Assembly (NCBI GenBank): GCA_013176395.1
Contig: JABMLP010000018.1
Location: forward strand, 1,116,001-1,180,000
DNA: 64,000 bases
From: Venturia oleaginea
Lineage: Eukaryota > Ascomycota > Dothideomycetes > Venturiales > Venturiaceae
Direction: 5' to 3'
Positions within the stretch are counted from its first letter, which is position 1, and every line of letters starts with the position of its first letter. Under the pieces are notes generated by a model. That model was not told the DNA's origin. It made no database searches and worked only from the letters and a program-made list of their open reading frames with translations. Positions 38,765-52,184 of this stretch are shown here, piece by piece. The position numbers were made by a program, and so were the translations under genes.

Positions 38765-39248
38765 GGTTTTTGATATGGAGAGTGGAGGGATATTCACGCA
38801 AAGATATCGGGAAGTTGGTTTTGATGTACTTTACTCCACCGCAATACCCTTAGTCTTACATGGCTAATGGCGCTTGGACGACACTTCAGAACGTTTTCAA
38901 TCTCTTGCCGTACTGTACATCGTTCCTCAAACTTATTCCCGTCAAAGACGAGGTTTCCTAAATAACGATTTCTGTCACGGCGAGCATTGAACCAGACAGA
39001 ATGAACTAAGATTCCATTTACTCAGTGTGATGAGAGAATATCAGATAGAGAGTAAGTAACTACGGGGCGCGCGAGTTGATGTTCCTCTCGCCACAGTGTG
39101 GCTGCGAAACGTTGTCATGTGACAAAGATGGCCACCATGCCATGCCGTCACAATACCGCATGTAAATAGTATATAGAAGGCTTTTATTGCATTTTTGAGC
39201 AATTCAGAGTCAGCTAACATCGTATTTATTAAACTACTCCAACAACCT

Positions 39249-39275
39249 CCCAACCTCCCTCCCTCCCTCCCTCCC
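39249..39275 (-). repeat. (GGGA)n run, right-arm copy
   Basis: Mirror of 35792-35818; C-rich on the + strand. Confidence 0.8.
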
Positions 39276-39319
39276 TCTATTACAACCCCCGTCAACTACG
39301 CTCTTCCTATCTACTTCCC

Positions 39320-40891
39320 TCACCTTGTACAAGCAGCTCCTGAGTGATTTGGAGAGCCGCAGTGACGGCAATTGCCTTGTGAACGTTTTGGGCGTTTGTT
39401 GGAAGCCTGTAGCATTAAAGTCTGAGTTTCTGCTGTATTGCGAGAGCGCTTCTTGGTAACTTTTGGTGGTAATGGCTCTTTCTGACTAACCTGAGTAGCC
39501 TTAATCTGTAGGAGCTCTTCAAGAGCATCGTCAGCATCGTCAAAGGCGGCCTTATCTTCAGAAATCTCGGTGTTTTGGGCCTGACGAGAAGATATAATCT
39601 CATCGTAAGTAGCATCCATTTCGGCTTCAAGATCGTGATCAAATACCGCCGCTTCTTCGTCAGATCCCGAGTCGCTAGATGATGAAGACTCGTCTGAGAT
39701 TTCGATGGTTTCATTACGCTTCCGGCGGCCTTTGGTAGCGGTTTTAGACGCTGCTTTTGATGATTTTTTACCCTGGGTTGATCGTTCAGCGGCCGTGGCT
39801 CCTTTGCGTTGAGAGTCCTTTCGAATACGGCTATTCACATTATGCTTGCGCATACGAAGATGCTTCGGACGTCCTGGCTTACGATTTGGCTCACTAGGGA
39901 GAGTTTGACCATCTGAAATGAGATTCTTGATCAAAACTGGGCGTAGTGAGCCGCTGTAGGCTTTGCGGTATTGACTGCGCTCGTAAATAGTAGAATTGCC
40001 GTCAGTATACACAATTTTGAGGTCGTATTTGAGAGCTAGAATGGCCGCAAAAACGTGAGCACATGGTAGACGATAGTCCTGCCATTCTAGGCAATCGCAG
40101 ACTCCTTTATCAAGGTCTACAACCCAGCCTGCAGCGCCGGGAGACTCATGAAGCCTCACAAGGACTACCGTTGGTAGCACTGCGGCGGCGAGGAAGACAT
40201 TATTCTCTGCTCTCTTGAATCTGTAGAAGGCTCCATTGTATGTTCCGGCTTCTATAATTGTTTGGTAGATGTCGTTAGTGAAGCTGCTGCCTTCGAGTAG
40301 ATTGCCGCGTTGTCGAAGATACGATAACATTGGTTTGATCAACTGAAATTGTATGTTTGAGTCTCCGTCAAGGTCTCGTAAAATAGCCGCCTTTGTGCGA
40401 TGGGCTTGGCTGTATGAGAGAGTGATGCCAGCCTTCATACGAGCATTACTCTTTACGGCTTTTGGCTTAGTGGTTCTATCGTTGGTGATGAGGTCTCCAT
40501 TCAAGCGCTTTTGGTATGCAACACTATGAGGACGTCGCCAACCATAATGAGTAGAGACTGGACAGGTATGAGGTATGAAAATGCGTAAAGTTGGTCGAGG
40601 GTCGTCGCCAATGAAGGCAATGCGCGCCTTTAAGGTATTAGCAAAGGGCTGAATTGAGAGACTGAATAATACCTTAAAACCACAAGTCTCAGCTATCTTT
40701 TGTCGACATTCTGCTGCCCAAAATTTGCCGTTTCCATTCAACACTTTGAAAGATTCGTGGGCTTCAATAATCGCATCTGTGACTGCATTTGCGCCGTCTT
40801 CCAGGGAGCCAAATTGCATACCAATGGTGAGGGATGGATAGGGAGGCCTATCTTCAGGCCCAGGGCTTTCGAATGACGATGTGCGAGGCAT
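39320..40891 (-). CDS. MULE-derived SWIM-domain protein, right-arm copy
   Basis: Mirror of 34176-35747, with identical predicted protein: SWIM finger present, DDE domain absent. Confidence 0.78.
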   Translation of the reverse strand: MPRTSSFESPGPEDRPPYPSLTIGMQFGSLEDGANAVTDAIIEAHESFKVLNGNGKFWAAECRQKIAETCGFKVLFSLSIQPFANTLKARIAFIGDDPRPTLRIFIPHTCPVSTHYGWRRPHSVAYQKRLNGDLITNDRTTKPKAVKSNARMKAGITLSYSQAHRTKAAILRDLDGDSNIQFQLIKPMLSYLRQRGNLLEGSSFTNDIYQTIIEAGTYNGAFYRFKRAENNVFLAAAVLPTVVLVRLHESPGAAGWVVDLDKGVCDCLEWQDYRLPCAHVFAAILALKYDLKIVYTDGNSTIYERSQYRKAYSGSLRPVLIKNLISDGQTLPSEPNRKPGRPKHLRMRKHNVNSRIRKDSQRKGATAAERSTQGKKSSKAASKTATKGRRKRNETIEISDESSSSSDSGSDEEAAVFDHDLEAEMDATYDEIISSRQAQNTEISEDKAAFDDADDALEELLQIKATQVSQKEPLPPKVTKKRSRNTAETQTLMLQASNKRPKRSQGNCRHCGSPNHSGAACTR

Positions 40892-41195
40892 AATTGAGTG
40901 CGTAGTGTTGAGTTGTATTAAGTAAAACATGTAGATATCAAAATGTGGTAAACAAAATTTAGAGTCACGTACGCGTGTTCGCGAAAGATACACGAAATTG
41001 ACCAATTAGAGCAATGTATGTATCAGCAATTTTTTTCAATGTATGTCCTAGCAATTGGATGTATATGTTGGCTAGATTTTTTGATGTATGTGTTCATACG
41101 GCAATTAACCGTTAACTCTATTCTCATCACTTTTTGCGATTCCAATAGTTAAATCAATCGCCGGGTGGCTTTACATTAACTAACCGCTCTTCCAG

Positions 41196-43247
41196 TCGCT
41201 GCCCGATAAAGTCGTCGACACAGCTCTCAGCGTGAACGACGACGACCCCCAAAGACGTCCAGACTCTCACAATGCCAATATCCCACCTACCTTCGAAGGA
41301 AAATCCGTTGCCCAAGAGAACAAATTCGAAGATGATGTTGCGGACGAGATTACCGAAGAAGAATTGAGGACGCTTCGAAGAGTCTCGGATCGTATTCCCA
41401 TCAAGGCCTACACCATCGCGCTCGTCGAGTTAACGGAGAGATTGTCTTACTATGGCGCTGTTCAGGGTTTCGTGAACTTCATTCAACAGCCAAATCCCGG
41501 CACTGCGACTGGAAAGGCGTTGGATCCGGGCGCGAAGAACGCGAAGCCTGGAGCTTTGGGTTTGGAGTAGCAGGCTTCCACTGGTTTGACTACCTTCAAC
41601 CAGGTATGTTAAACATGCCATCAAATTTGATCATATCAAAATTAACGAATGTTAGTTCTGGGCTTATATTATGCCATTATTTGGTGCTTACATTGCAGAC
41701 ACCTATCTTGGTCGCTTCAACACCATATGGATTTCCATCTGTATCTCCATCGCCGGCCATGTCATTCTTACCGCGTCAGCTGCTCCCGAGGTGCTCAAAC
41801 ACACGCATTGATCTCTGGCAGCCTTTATCATCGGCATTATTGTCATGGGTATTGGAACTGGAGGCCTCAAGCCGAACATCTCTCCACTCATGGCAGAACG
41901 AATCCCGCGCGAGAAGATGCACATCAAAGTATTGCCCAAAACGGGCGAGCGCGTACTCATTGATCCTGCTGTTACCACGGCTAGGATCTACAATGTTAGT
42001 CATCCTCCATCAGGTCAAATACAACTCTAACTTTTCGTAGTGGTTCTACCTATTCATAAACGTGGGTGCCTTGATTGGTCAAATCAGCATGGTTTACGCA
42101 GAGCGTTACGTCGGATTCTACCTTTCTTACCTGATTCCGACGCTTGTCTTCTGCTGCGCACTCCCGGTCATGTTCTTCTGCCGAAATTGGTACAAGCGAA
42201 CACCACCAGAAGGCAGTGTCCTAGGTCCAGCCGTTAACTTAATGCTTTTGGGCATGAAGGGGAGAATCCACGTCAATCCCATGCAAACCTATCGACACCT
42301 CCACGACGGCACGTTCTGGGAAGGCGTAAAGCCATCGCACCTCGAATCCAGTGCACCAAAATGGATGACCTTTGACGACAACTGGGTGAACGAGGTCGCT
42401 CGTGGATGGGCTGCTTGCTCGGTTTTCCTCTGGTATCCGCTATACTGGATCTGCTACAATCAGATAAACAACAATCTCACCTCGCAAGCTGCGACTATGT
42501 CATTGAATGGTGTTCCTAACGACATAATCTCCAATCTTGACCCTTTCGCACTCATCATCCTCATTCCAATCTGCGATTTGGTGATCTACCCAGCTTTAAG
42601 AGAAGCAAACATAAATTTCACCCCAATCAAGCAGATTACTGCTGGATTCCCTTGCGCATCCTTGGCTATGGTATGGGCAGCTGTCATCCAAGCATACATC
42701 TACAAGCGCAGTCCTTGCGGAAGCAATGCCAGTGGAAGCAATGCGAATGGAGAACAATGTTCCAATGTCGATATCAATGTTTGGGCTCAGACAGGATCCT
42801 ATATCATCATTGCCATTTCCAAGATATTTGCTTCCATTACATCGCTCGAATACGGTTTCTCCAAGGCACCAAAGAATATGAGGTCGCTCGTCGCAGCCTT
42901 CGCTCTATTCATGACTGCCATCTCTTCCGCCATCGGAAAGCCTTTCTTTCTTTTCGCATTCTGGTAGCAATACTAACACAACATCAGGTGAAGCATTTGT
43001 CCCTTTGTCCGCGGATCCTCTACTCGTCTGGAACTACGGCGCCATAGCTGTGGTCTCCGCGATCGCAGGTGTCTGTTTCTTCTTCTTCTACCGCGAACTC
43101 GACATGGAAGAAGATAGACTCAACATGTTACCAGTTGGCCACATGGGCACAAAGGCGCAAGAAGGTGATCTGAAAGCGAAGCGTGGTGGCGAATTTGCTC
43201 GTGGTGGTGTTTCACCGCCGCCAAAAAAAGTAGTATGTTGTTCATGA
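41196..43247 (+). pseudogene. PTR2: PTR2-type peptide transporter, disabled, right-arm copy
   Basis: Mirror of 31820-33871. The exons are 41196-41603, 41656-41994, 42041-42935 and 42988-43247. The same TAG (41568-41570), TGA (41809-41811) and GA donor (42936-42937) are present, so the gene was already dead before the arms were duplicated, or conversion has equalised them. Confidence 0.85.
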
Positions 43248-43802
43248 GAAGGATTAGTGGTTGGACTTGGTAGTTTTGAGAATAATGCCTGGCGAGAAGA
43301 GCGAAGTGATTTAGTGAAAATATGAGTGAGAATGATAGGGTATATGAAAATGCAGTTCCCTCAACCAATCAGATGTGACATATTTCGAAGCCCGAATTCC
43401 CCACCATACTCTGATAGTTCTAGTACTCCCCGCATCCGCATGTTTACTCTAAGCTGCCTAGTCACAAGCTACTCGGATTGAGGAACTGCCTTTGGGGATG
43501 ATGAGGACAAAACCACAATCATGCAGCTCTCGCTTCTCGCTCTTTGTCATCAAGTCATCTCGAACTGTTCCGATGATATCTTACATTTCTAGGCTGAGCT
43601 TAAATGTGCGGGGTCGTTCGGGCCATCTCGTTGCCCCTGGTGTCCTTGGAACCGAGGGCTTTGATTTTTTGAGATGATCGGGTGCGACAGTCTTCTGTAT
43701 ATCCTTTCGCTTGTTCCCGTATTCCTCTTTGAAACTCAACGATAATAACTACTTCACAATCAATTGCCATCGCGTATAGCACTGCTCATCACACCCGCAA
43801 CC

Positions 43803-45470
43803 ATGAACCATTCCGGCGGAGGGCAGTCCAACAAACTCCCCGGCCAGGAAATCGAGAAACACAGCTCCAAAGACTCTTGCTGGGTGATAATACACGGTAA
43901 AGCCTACGATGTAACCGAATTCCTGCCCGAACATCCAGGTGGTCCCAAGATCATCCTGAAGTATGCCGGTAAAGATGCTACAGAGGAATATGCACCTATT
44001 CACCCGCCAGATACATTGGACAAGTACTTGGATAAGAAGTTCCACTTGGGAGAGGTCGATATGGGCAGTGTGAAGCAAGAGGAGAGAGAGGTGGACCCTG
44101 ATGAGGAGGATAGGCTGGAGAGGGTGAAGAGGATGCCGATTTTGGAACAATGTTATAATCTGATGGACTTTGAGGCTGTTGCTAGGCGGGTCATGAAGAA
44201 GTCTGCTTGGGCATATTACTCAAGTGGTGCGGATGATGAGATTGTAGGCATCCATGGATCCTCATAAAGCAGCAATTCGGCGCAGAAAGAGCTAATCATG
44301 GCAATAGACAATGCGCGAGAACCACACTGCCTTCCATAAGATCTGGTTCCGACCGCGAATCCTCGTCGATGTCGAGAAAATCGATCTCTCCACTACTATG
44401 CTTGGCTCGAAAGTCTCCATCCCATTCTACGTCACAGCAACTGCGCTCGGCAAATTGGGAAATCCAGAGGGAGAAGTCGTCCTTACTAAAGGAGCAAGGA
44501 GACACAATGTCGTACAGATGATACCGACGTTAGCATCATGCTCGTTTGACGAGATCTGCGATGCAGCGGAGGGTGGACAACCACAATGGCTTCAGCTATA
44601 CGTCAATAAGGACCGTGCTATCACGAAGAAGATTGTGCAACATGCTGAAGCTCGTGGAATCAAAGGTCTCTTCATTACAGTTGATGCGCCACAACTCGGT
44701 CGTCGTGAGAAAGACATGCGCTCCAAATTCAGCGACGTAGGATCAAACGTCCAAAACACATCCGGCGATAATGTCGACAGAAGTCAAGGCGCCGCTCGCG
44801 CCATTTCCTCCTTCATCGATCCATCGTTGAGTTGGAAGGATATCCCCTGGTTCCTCAGCATCACCAAAATGCCAATTATACTCAAAGGTGTGCAAAGAGT
44901 GGAGGATGTACTCCGAGCTATTGAAGTTGGTGTACAAGGTGTTGTTCTATCGAATCACGGCGGTAGACAATTGGATACTGCGCGATCTGGCATTGAGATT
45001 TTGGCAGAGGTTATGCCTGTTTTGAGACAGCATGGTTTGCAAGATAAGATTGAGATATATATTGACGGTGGTGTGAGGAGAGCAACAGATATCATCAAGG
45101 CATTGTGTCTTGGTGCTAAGGGCGTTGGCATTGGAAGGCCTTTCTTGTATGCCATGTCTGCATATGGTGGACCGGGTGTTGATCGAGCTATGCAATTGCT
45201 CAAGGTTGGTCCTCACAGTTTCCATTACAAGACACTACCTGGCTAACTTTGTTTCAGGACGAGATGGAAATGAACATGCGATTGATCGGTGCGTCATCTG
45301 TTGCCGATCTGAACCCGAGTATGGTTGACGCGCGAGGCCTTATCGGCCACGGTCACGTTCAGACAGTGCCAGAAGATACTCTGGGCCTGACTGTATACGA
45401 TGCGCTCGCTGGGCCAAAGGAGCAAGTCCTGGCCAAGGAGAATGGTGTCAAGGTTAAGAGCAAGCTATAG
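43803..45470 (+). CDS. CYB2: L-lactate dehydrogenase (cytochrome b2), right-arm copy
   Basis: Mirror of 29597-31264 with an identical 516-residue product. The exons are 43803-44243, 44308-45204 and 45258-45470. Confidence 0.9.
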
Positions 45471-45536
45471 AGGCGAGCTGTTATGTGCCGCTGAGTGGCA
45501 GAAGGTAGTTACAATATATAAACATGTACTGATATA

Positions 45537-46206
45537 ACGTATTCGATCACCCAACCCATCAAAATTTCTTGGCACGACCATCTTATATTACGACTCTTCA
45601 ATTTCATCGCTATTAACAATACATTCTAAGTCCGTCGTGCTGCTATCTGATTCAGATGATTATCTCGATATCTTTTTTACAAGTTCGCGCATTATGCCCA
45701 GTTGCGCCGTAGTTCCCACAGCGCCGTTGAGTTGGTCGGGCTGTTTCTTGATCACCACTACCACGAGCCTTCTTCGATCCCTGAGGCGCTACAGACGCCT
45801 CTGCAGCTACCTGCGCTGCTACAGTCCCATATTCTATAGTACATATCTGCCACCTCACACAGCCGGGGCGCAAATCCTCGCGAATCGAGGTCGAGGATAT
45901 ATCGGACAAGCGTTTGCTCTTCGGTAAGGGTAAGTTTCCGACCGTTTGGTGGTCTTTCGAGGATAAATGGGACTCCTCTGACGCGATCGGAGAGGGTTTG
46001 TTGTTTAACGTTGAAGGCGCTCGCAGCAGCCCGTTGGCTTCGGAGTTGGCCGGTATTCAAAGCTTGGGTTGCAAGCTGAATTCTCCCTTCGTGTTGGAGT
46101 AGTAAGTCATTACATTGTTGAGACATAGTAGAATAAGAAGAGTAGTTGGGGTCTTGGCAAATTTTGACCTGTCGGGTGATCTGACGGGTTGGGTGATCGA
46201 ATACGT
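45537..46206 (-). mobile_element. pogo-like deletion derivative, right-arm copy
   Basis: Mirror of 28861-29530, with the same terminal repeats and TA flanks. It includes the transposase remnant 45758-46126 (minus strand). Confidence 0.88.
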
Positions 46207-46651
46207 TAATCAAGAAATTTGAATTGTAGACATGTCGCGGCGAAAAAATACCATCGATCTCACGAAAGGGAGAACAGAGAGCCGAGATGGTATGGTTTTG
46301 TCAGTAATTAGTATGATGGCGACGGGTACGACTTGGAAAACAGAAAATATACTTGAAAATCCTAGATTGGATTTCATGGACTGAAATCAACGCGGCTAAT
46401 CGGTTCTAGCCAATCAGAGGCCTCAAATTCTAATAGATCCAACCCAGCCAAAAACCGTCAAGATTCGATGGGTTGGCCGCAAAACCACCCAAAAATAACT
46501 GGATCTTTCAACCTATCTATTATTTGTACACCTCAACATTGATTGTATGGGTTGAAGATAAGCACCTGGGTCTCAACCCCAACGTACCCGTCCAATTTCT
46601 CGAACACGTCCTGATCAGTGAGAGAATTAGGACTTTGGCTTTCAGAAAACC

Positions 46652-47415
46652 CTAATAAAATGTTGTACAAAGAGAGGCGAGCAGCGCCAACACCATACCA
46701 AAAAGTGATGATGTCTGAGTAGCAGCCTCTCCTTTCGCCGTCGCAGAAGTCGTCGTACTGGGGGCTGAGGCGAGGACACCGCCTTGGACGTTGTTCGTTA
46801 TTGGAAGAGTTGTTTTGGATGCACCTGTTGCTCCGGATTTGTACGCGGAGATGGTTTTGTTGAGGGAGCTGGGAGGTGTGAGTGGTGGTCTTTTGAAGTT
46901 ACACAAACACACCACACTCCCGTTCGACACTCCCCAGATCAAGTAATGACTTACGGGTTTATAACGCCAACCATTCCTTCTTCACAGTGTGAGTCTGAAC
47001 CGCAGTAGAACCATATTGGATCTGTGTTGTCGACTGCTACGGTGAAGACTAGGGGCTATATCGAATGATCAGGATCGAGTGGTTATCGGGGGCAGAAGTT
47101 ACTCACAGCCGGTCCACTATCGCTATCAACGTAGCCGCTGTAGAAGGCCAGATTACTTGATGGAGAACATGGTTCGTCGAATGAGCCTTGGACTACCGAA
47201 TGGTGACCAGGATAGAATTCGAAGACCACTTGTGAGCCGGGCGAGACGACTAGGGATTCTGGATCGAATTTATTTGAGCCACCTTTGCCAACTGTGACTG
47301 TCTGGAGAGACGTGGAGGTGGATTCCGTCGGTGTGCTACTGCTCCCAGATTGATTGTTGGATTGCGCGAGAATTATCGATAGCAAAGCTGAGAGAGCGAA
47401 TATGAAACGCATCAT
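46652..47415 (-). CDS. GPI-anchored cupredoxin-like protein, right-arm copy
   Basis: Mirror of 27652-28415. The exons are 47107-47415, 46955-47055 and 46652-46868. The predicted protein is identical. Confidence 0.82.
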
Positions 47416-48693
47416 GGAACCGAGAGCAGCGAGGACCGTCCAACCAAAGACGAAGATTGGAAAAATGGATGATACAGATCCGTAAAGACACAAAATCTGA
47501 TGAGAACCATGGAAAAAAGAAGGAGACGAACGAGCCAGCCAATCCGTCTTTTAGCAGCAGCAGAACCGGGATACTGGGTAGTAAAACCGCGCCGCACGCA
47601 GCCATCATCCCAATCTATAGTCTGCCCAAGGTGTCTCCACTGAGATCGCGGACACACTTGCAATTGGGTCGTCACATCGAGGCCCTCGTGTGGGCGTCGC
47701 CAGAAACAGTTTCAAACCATGAGATGTCAAGATACCCCGCGAGACCAGGGGAGCTGAACGGCGATGGATTGGCTGCGGGAGGGACAGCAAGCTTTCTGAA
47801 GCTGTCAAGATTGTGATGTCGGAAGCTTGCAGGTGGTATTCGTCAATTTTGATTTGTGGGCCTGGGTTTTGGAGGCCCGATTGTCATTTGGGAAGGCCAC
47901 GGGAAAGGAGTACCGTAGATAGGCTTATATACCAGTATCTTTCTGGATTTGGGCTAGCGGGATCTAGATCGGCCGTCCTTTCGCGCCTTGGTCTTTTGTG
48001 CGGTTGGGGATTTAATGTTGCAACTTGCGGCAACAACAATTTCGAGTTGCGTCTTCAATGAACATCAATTGCCAGTTTTGATCAGGTCGACGGTATTGCG
48101 ACACTCCCATGATCTTGCTCGATTTCCAGGCCATAGTCGAGATCGGGAGAGTTTTGGACACCATGTGTCGGTTCGAAGCCGAGTCTCTTTGCCCATGAAA
48201 GCCCCTATCCATTAGTCGAGAACTGAGTATGCAAGACGTTGGTTTCGTCAACATTCAATCATGATGGTGCGTTGCGCAGCAGCAAAAGAGTGGTCCTCGT
48301 CCCCACAGGTTTAATTGTCGCACGGCACATTGTTGACAAACGAGAGATAAGGAACGGCAGCTCCTGAGTGTATTTGTTGCAGATGCGGTTGGACATTTTC
48401 TTCTCCTTTTGAGAGTATCGAAGCTGACGAAGTAGGTAACTTCAGGCTTGAGAAATCCACACCTGAAGAGGAACATGACCTGCGCGTTGGAGCAAGGCTG
48501 AGACGAAAATGGCACCAGAAGAACGTGCCGCAATGCGATGGCCTCTCCATTAGACCGAGAGGTGCGGTTATTCGAAAAAGTAGCATAAAGCTGAGCATCT
48601 CGTGGATCAACAATTTCATAAAGCCATTACAAAGGTAGATGTCAATACCAACTATAGACCTAACTGCCCATTCCTAATATTCATCCGCGCCTC
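47416..48693. other. Intergenic region, mirror of 26374-27651
   Basis: No gene seen, as in the left arm. Confidence 0.55.
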
Positions 48694-49848
48694 TTAGTTA
48701 AAATTCTTATGCGTAACATTCCACTTCTCAGAAACCATACTGCCAGCACTTGCAGCATCAGTCCACATCTTTTTCCCCGCCTGATCACCACGGAAAAACC
48801 ACTCAAAAAGTGCCACAGAAACCTTTCCGTACTTTCCACCCTGCTTCGTGAAAAAGGTGCCCATGTGCCCCGAATCAAGCGATGCCTTGAACGCCGGTAA
48901 ACCCTCGGGCAACAGCCCATAATCAGCCTCACTGTTAGCGTACCCCGGATCCTGCGGTCCACCTTGGAAGTATGCGACACCAGCCTTAAGCTCTTTGAGG
49001 AGATACTTCTTCTTAGCATCAATGACACCACTGTTGTAGACACCGATGAGTTTGACGCGGTCGTTGTGGTAGGCGGTGGAGTAAGCTTCGAGACCACCAC
49101 AACTTGAACCGGCAGTGATGAAGTTGTTGATATCGATGTTTCCGTATGCTGCCGCGTTGCCTTTGACGACCCAGTCGATGGCATCGTTCATATCCTTGAT
49201 TTTGGCGAAGCCGGCTCCTGCTGCCATTTCTTTGGCATACACTTTTTCGCCATTGGGACCGGGAATGACGCCACCAGCTTCTTTGGGAAGGTCGAGAGAT
49301 GGTGGGGCACCGCCTGGAGGACCATTAGCGATGGCGAGGTATCCGTGACTTGCTACCTCAGTGAGGAAGGCTGCATATGGTGTTCCAGAAGAAGTACATC
49401 CGCCATTTCCCCATATCAAAACGGGCATTTTGACATTGCTTGGCGGGGGTGTTTTGGGCTTGTAAATGGTATGATTGCCCAGTGTCGCTTCGGTGATAAA
49501 ATGAGCGGGATAAGGACCAGAACCTGGATCGTAGAAATCCGCGATAGACATTTTGCCTTTTGGGTATTCGGGACCTGCCGGTACTATTTTGGCGATTATG
49601 GCGTTGGCATCGACGCCAGAGGCCATATTGCTGAAGTAGCTGGAGAGACCGCTGGAACTGGCAAAAGAGGAGAGAGAAGAGCCGAGTGAGGAGAGCCAGG
49701 CCGGAGGTGATGGACTGAAACCCATGCCGAAGATTCCTCCCATGTCATCGTTTTGACCTGAGGTTGGTATTGTTGGGTTTGCTGCAGGTGCTTGTGGGTG
49801 AGCGAGTGCTGAGGCCGCACTGAGGGGAAGAAGGATTTGGACACGCAT
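48694..49848 (-). CDS. Secreted alpha/beta hydrolase, right-arm copy
   Basis: Mirror of 25219-26373 with an identical 384-residue product (GSSCG elbow, candidate His 328). Confidence 0.85.
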   Translation of the reverse strand: MRVQILLPLSAASALAHPQAPAANPTIPTSGQNDDMGGIFGMGFSPSPPAWLSSLGSSLSSFASSSGLSSYFSNMASGVDANAIIAKIVPAGPEYPKGKMSIADFYDPGSGPYPAHFITEATLGNHTIYKPKTPPPSNVKMPVLIWGNGGCTSSGTPYAAFLTEVASHGYLAIANGPPGGAPPSLDLPKEAGGVIPGPNGEKVYAKEMAAGAGFAKIKDMNDAIDWVVKGNAAAYGNIDINNFITAGSSCGGLEAYSTAYHNDRVKLIGVYNSGVIDAKKKYLLKELKAGVAYFQGGPQDPGYANSEADYGLLPEGLPAFKASLDSGHMGTFFTKQGGKYGKVSVALFEWFFRGDQAGKKMWTDAASAGSMVSEKWNVTHKNFN

Positions 49849-50960
49849 GGTGAACGAATGTGATACGTAAAGGGGAGAAACTCAAATGTATTCAAAAGGA
49901 AGGAATGCGACGGGAGCGAGTGTGATCGAAATCGTGCAAAGGCTGCAGTCTTTAAAGAATTGCGTAGACCGTCGGCTCAATCTAAGTGGTATCCCATAAC
50001 GTATGACCCATCACACTTTCATTCATCTAGAGCATTTAAGCCTTCTCCTCATCAACATCATGTTGCTTTCCCGGGGCCGGGAAGTGAGATCTTAACCACG
50101 CGAATAGGTGGTCTGGTTCCCCGGATCTGCCCAGGGCACGCAGCCCATGCTGGCCTCTCTATACGCGAAACATAAGCATTAAACGACAACAAGCGAAAAT
50201 CTGAATCCATAGTCAAGAACTTTTATTCGACTTGTCGCTCGACTCGTGCATCCAAGTCAGTCATGGGCAATGTGTTCTTATTGAGGATATTGCATGCTTA
50301 CTACCAGAGCGATTCCGTTAATCCAGTGCCGCCAGGGTAGGATTGTCCCATGTTTGCCCTTTGGACATATCCGAAATATTCATGATCCCTTTCGATTGGG
50401 GATCGCTATCGAAGCATCTCTGGCGGTTCGGATCTCACCAGGAATTTTTCGCCGTCGTCCTCGATGTCGAGGATCTCAAACGAACAGGGGCACCGCTTAC
50501 CGGCAAGTAAGACTTAAGTCACGATATGGCGCTAGAATCGATATGAGTTTCTAAAATCCAGCAATTCTCCATGATCAAATTACTAGAAATTTGTTAAGAT
50601 CTATCTCCATGTAGGCGATGGCTGCCTGAATGCCCGATGCCCCGTTTCCGACATACGTAAGCAGGGCTAAATCATTGAACGCATTGTTCTATAGTTCTGA
50701 GATTGTAATCTCCTTTTCATCATAAACACAAAGTCGAGCTGCATACGCGAACACGATATGACTGATTGTCACTCTTTCGTGCCCTGCACTTGAAATGGGC
50801 AATATGTACGTGACATGCCATTGCCTTCCCGGGAAAGGACAAGTCTCTTCTGGGCTGTGGAGTCGCGATCTCGCACTTCGGGAGAACCCGATAGTGACTT
50901 TGAAGTCAGGACTGATGATTGCGATGTGAGATATCAGGCTTTGGGATGTGCTGCGCCGTG
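49849..50960. other. Intergenic region, mirror of 24107-25218
   Basis: No gene seen, as in the left arm. Confidence 0.55.
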
Positions 50961-51851
50961 TCATTTCCCCGCCTCGGCATCGTTCTTGATTTTAGCATCC
51001 TTCCTTGGCGGCCTCTCTCCGAAGATGGTGCTGCCAATTCGCACCTCGGTGCTGCCCTGCCGTATGGCGCCCTCAAAATCCGAGCTCATGCCCATACTTA
51101 ATTCCAAATCTTCGGCCTTCATTCCCAATTCTTTCGCCACACGATCTCGTTCTTCGCGCAATGTGATAAAATCCTCATTCTCAGTCTCTGCTGTTGTGGC
51201 TTTGGATCGAGCAATGGCGCCTATAGTCATCAATCCGCTCAAGTTTAAGGCCGGACAATTCTCAATGATGAAGGAACATAGAGAAGTCGTCTCAGCACCA
51301 GGCCGGACCCCAGCTTTGGAATCCTCGCCCGATGTGTTGACCTGGACTTTTACATCCAACCGCCTGCGGCTGTACCACGAATCTGCATTGTCCGAGTCTT
51401 TTGCATCCAAGAAGCTTTGCCTCCCTTTGTCCAGTAAATTGGCCTTCTTCTCTGAATCCACACTGTCAACGCTGAACAGATTCGGAATGTGGGCAGCCAA
51501 ATTCTTTGCTTTTTTTGATTGAAGGGCGCCAATGAAATGCCATCTTATGCTGCGTGGCAACAGACCAGCCTTTTCCGTGAGCTCTTGAACGTAGTTTTCG
51601 CCGAAGTGGGTAAGGATTTCTTGCGAGAGCAGACTCGGTAGCGATGTCTGCGAGTGGAGGGCGAGGATGTCTGATGCAGGCTTCAATTTGGAGACGAGTA
51701 CCACGCGGACAGGGCGGTGTGAGGAGTTGGCGGCTGTGACGCGGACGACGACGGATGAGAGGTTGTTCAGCAATTGGGAAGCTCGCTGTGGATTGATGTT
51801 CATGTCTTCTTCCGTCATGATAGATGGTTGATTCATGCTCGAGTAAGTCAT
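50961..51851 (-). CDS. PLP homeostasis protein, YggS/PROSC family, right-arm copy
   Basis: Mirror of 23216-24106 with an identical 296-residue product. It is divergent from the histidine kinase across the 333-bp promoter 51852-52184. Confidence 0.92.
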   Translation of the reverse strand: MTYSSMNQPSIMTEEDMNINPQRASQLLNNLSSVVVRVTAANSSHRPVRVVLVSKLKPASDILALHSQTSLPSLLSQEILTHFGENYVQELTEKAGLLPRSIRWHFIGALQSKKAKNLAAHIPNLFSVDSVDSEKKANLLDKGRQSFLDAKDSDNADSWYSRRRLDVKVQVNTSGEDSKAGVRPGAETTSLCSFIIENCPALNLSGLMTIGAIARSKATTAETENEDFITLREERDRVAKELGMKAEDLELSMGMSSDFEGAIRQGSTEVRIGSTIFGERPPRKDAKIKNDAEAGK

Positions 51852-52184
51852 GGTGAGATGATTTCGAGATGCCTTGCTAAGCTCGAGTCATGTTCTACTC
51901 GTTCCGCTTCCTCTTTTCGCACCCATAGGCTTCCTCTGTTCGCACCCGTAGTACTCCCTTCGCATTCGTACATAGACTTGCGTACACGTACGGCGTGAAG
52001 ACGTAACGGCACTGCAGCTTCAATTAGCATACCATACCTGGTGGTCGTCCCTTCACATCGACCATGTTTACTCTTGCAAGTGAAAAGCTGCCTCAACCTA
52101 TCGACTTGTACAATCCACACTCATCTTGCCCTACTCTTATACTACATTTCTAACAGTAATCAAGCAGAACGCCCTATCAGCTCA

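Noticed and set aside
42964..42987. A 24-nt intron near the 3' end of the transporter pseudogene.
   Set aside because: It is too short to splice and would put a stop in frame. A 52-nt intron with a mutated GA donor explains the alignment better.
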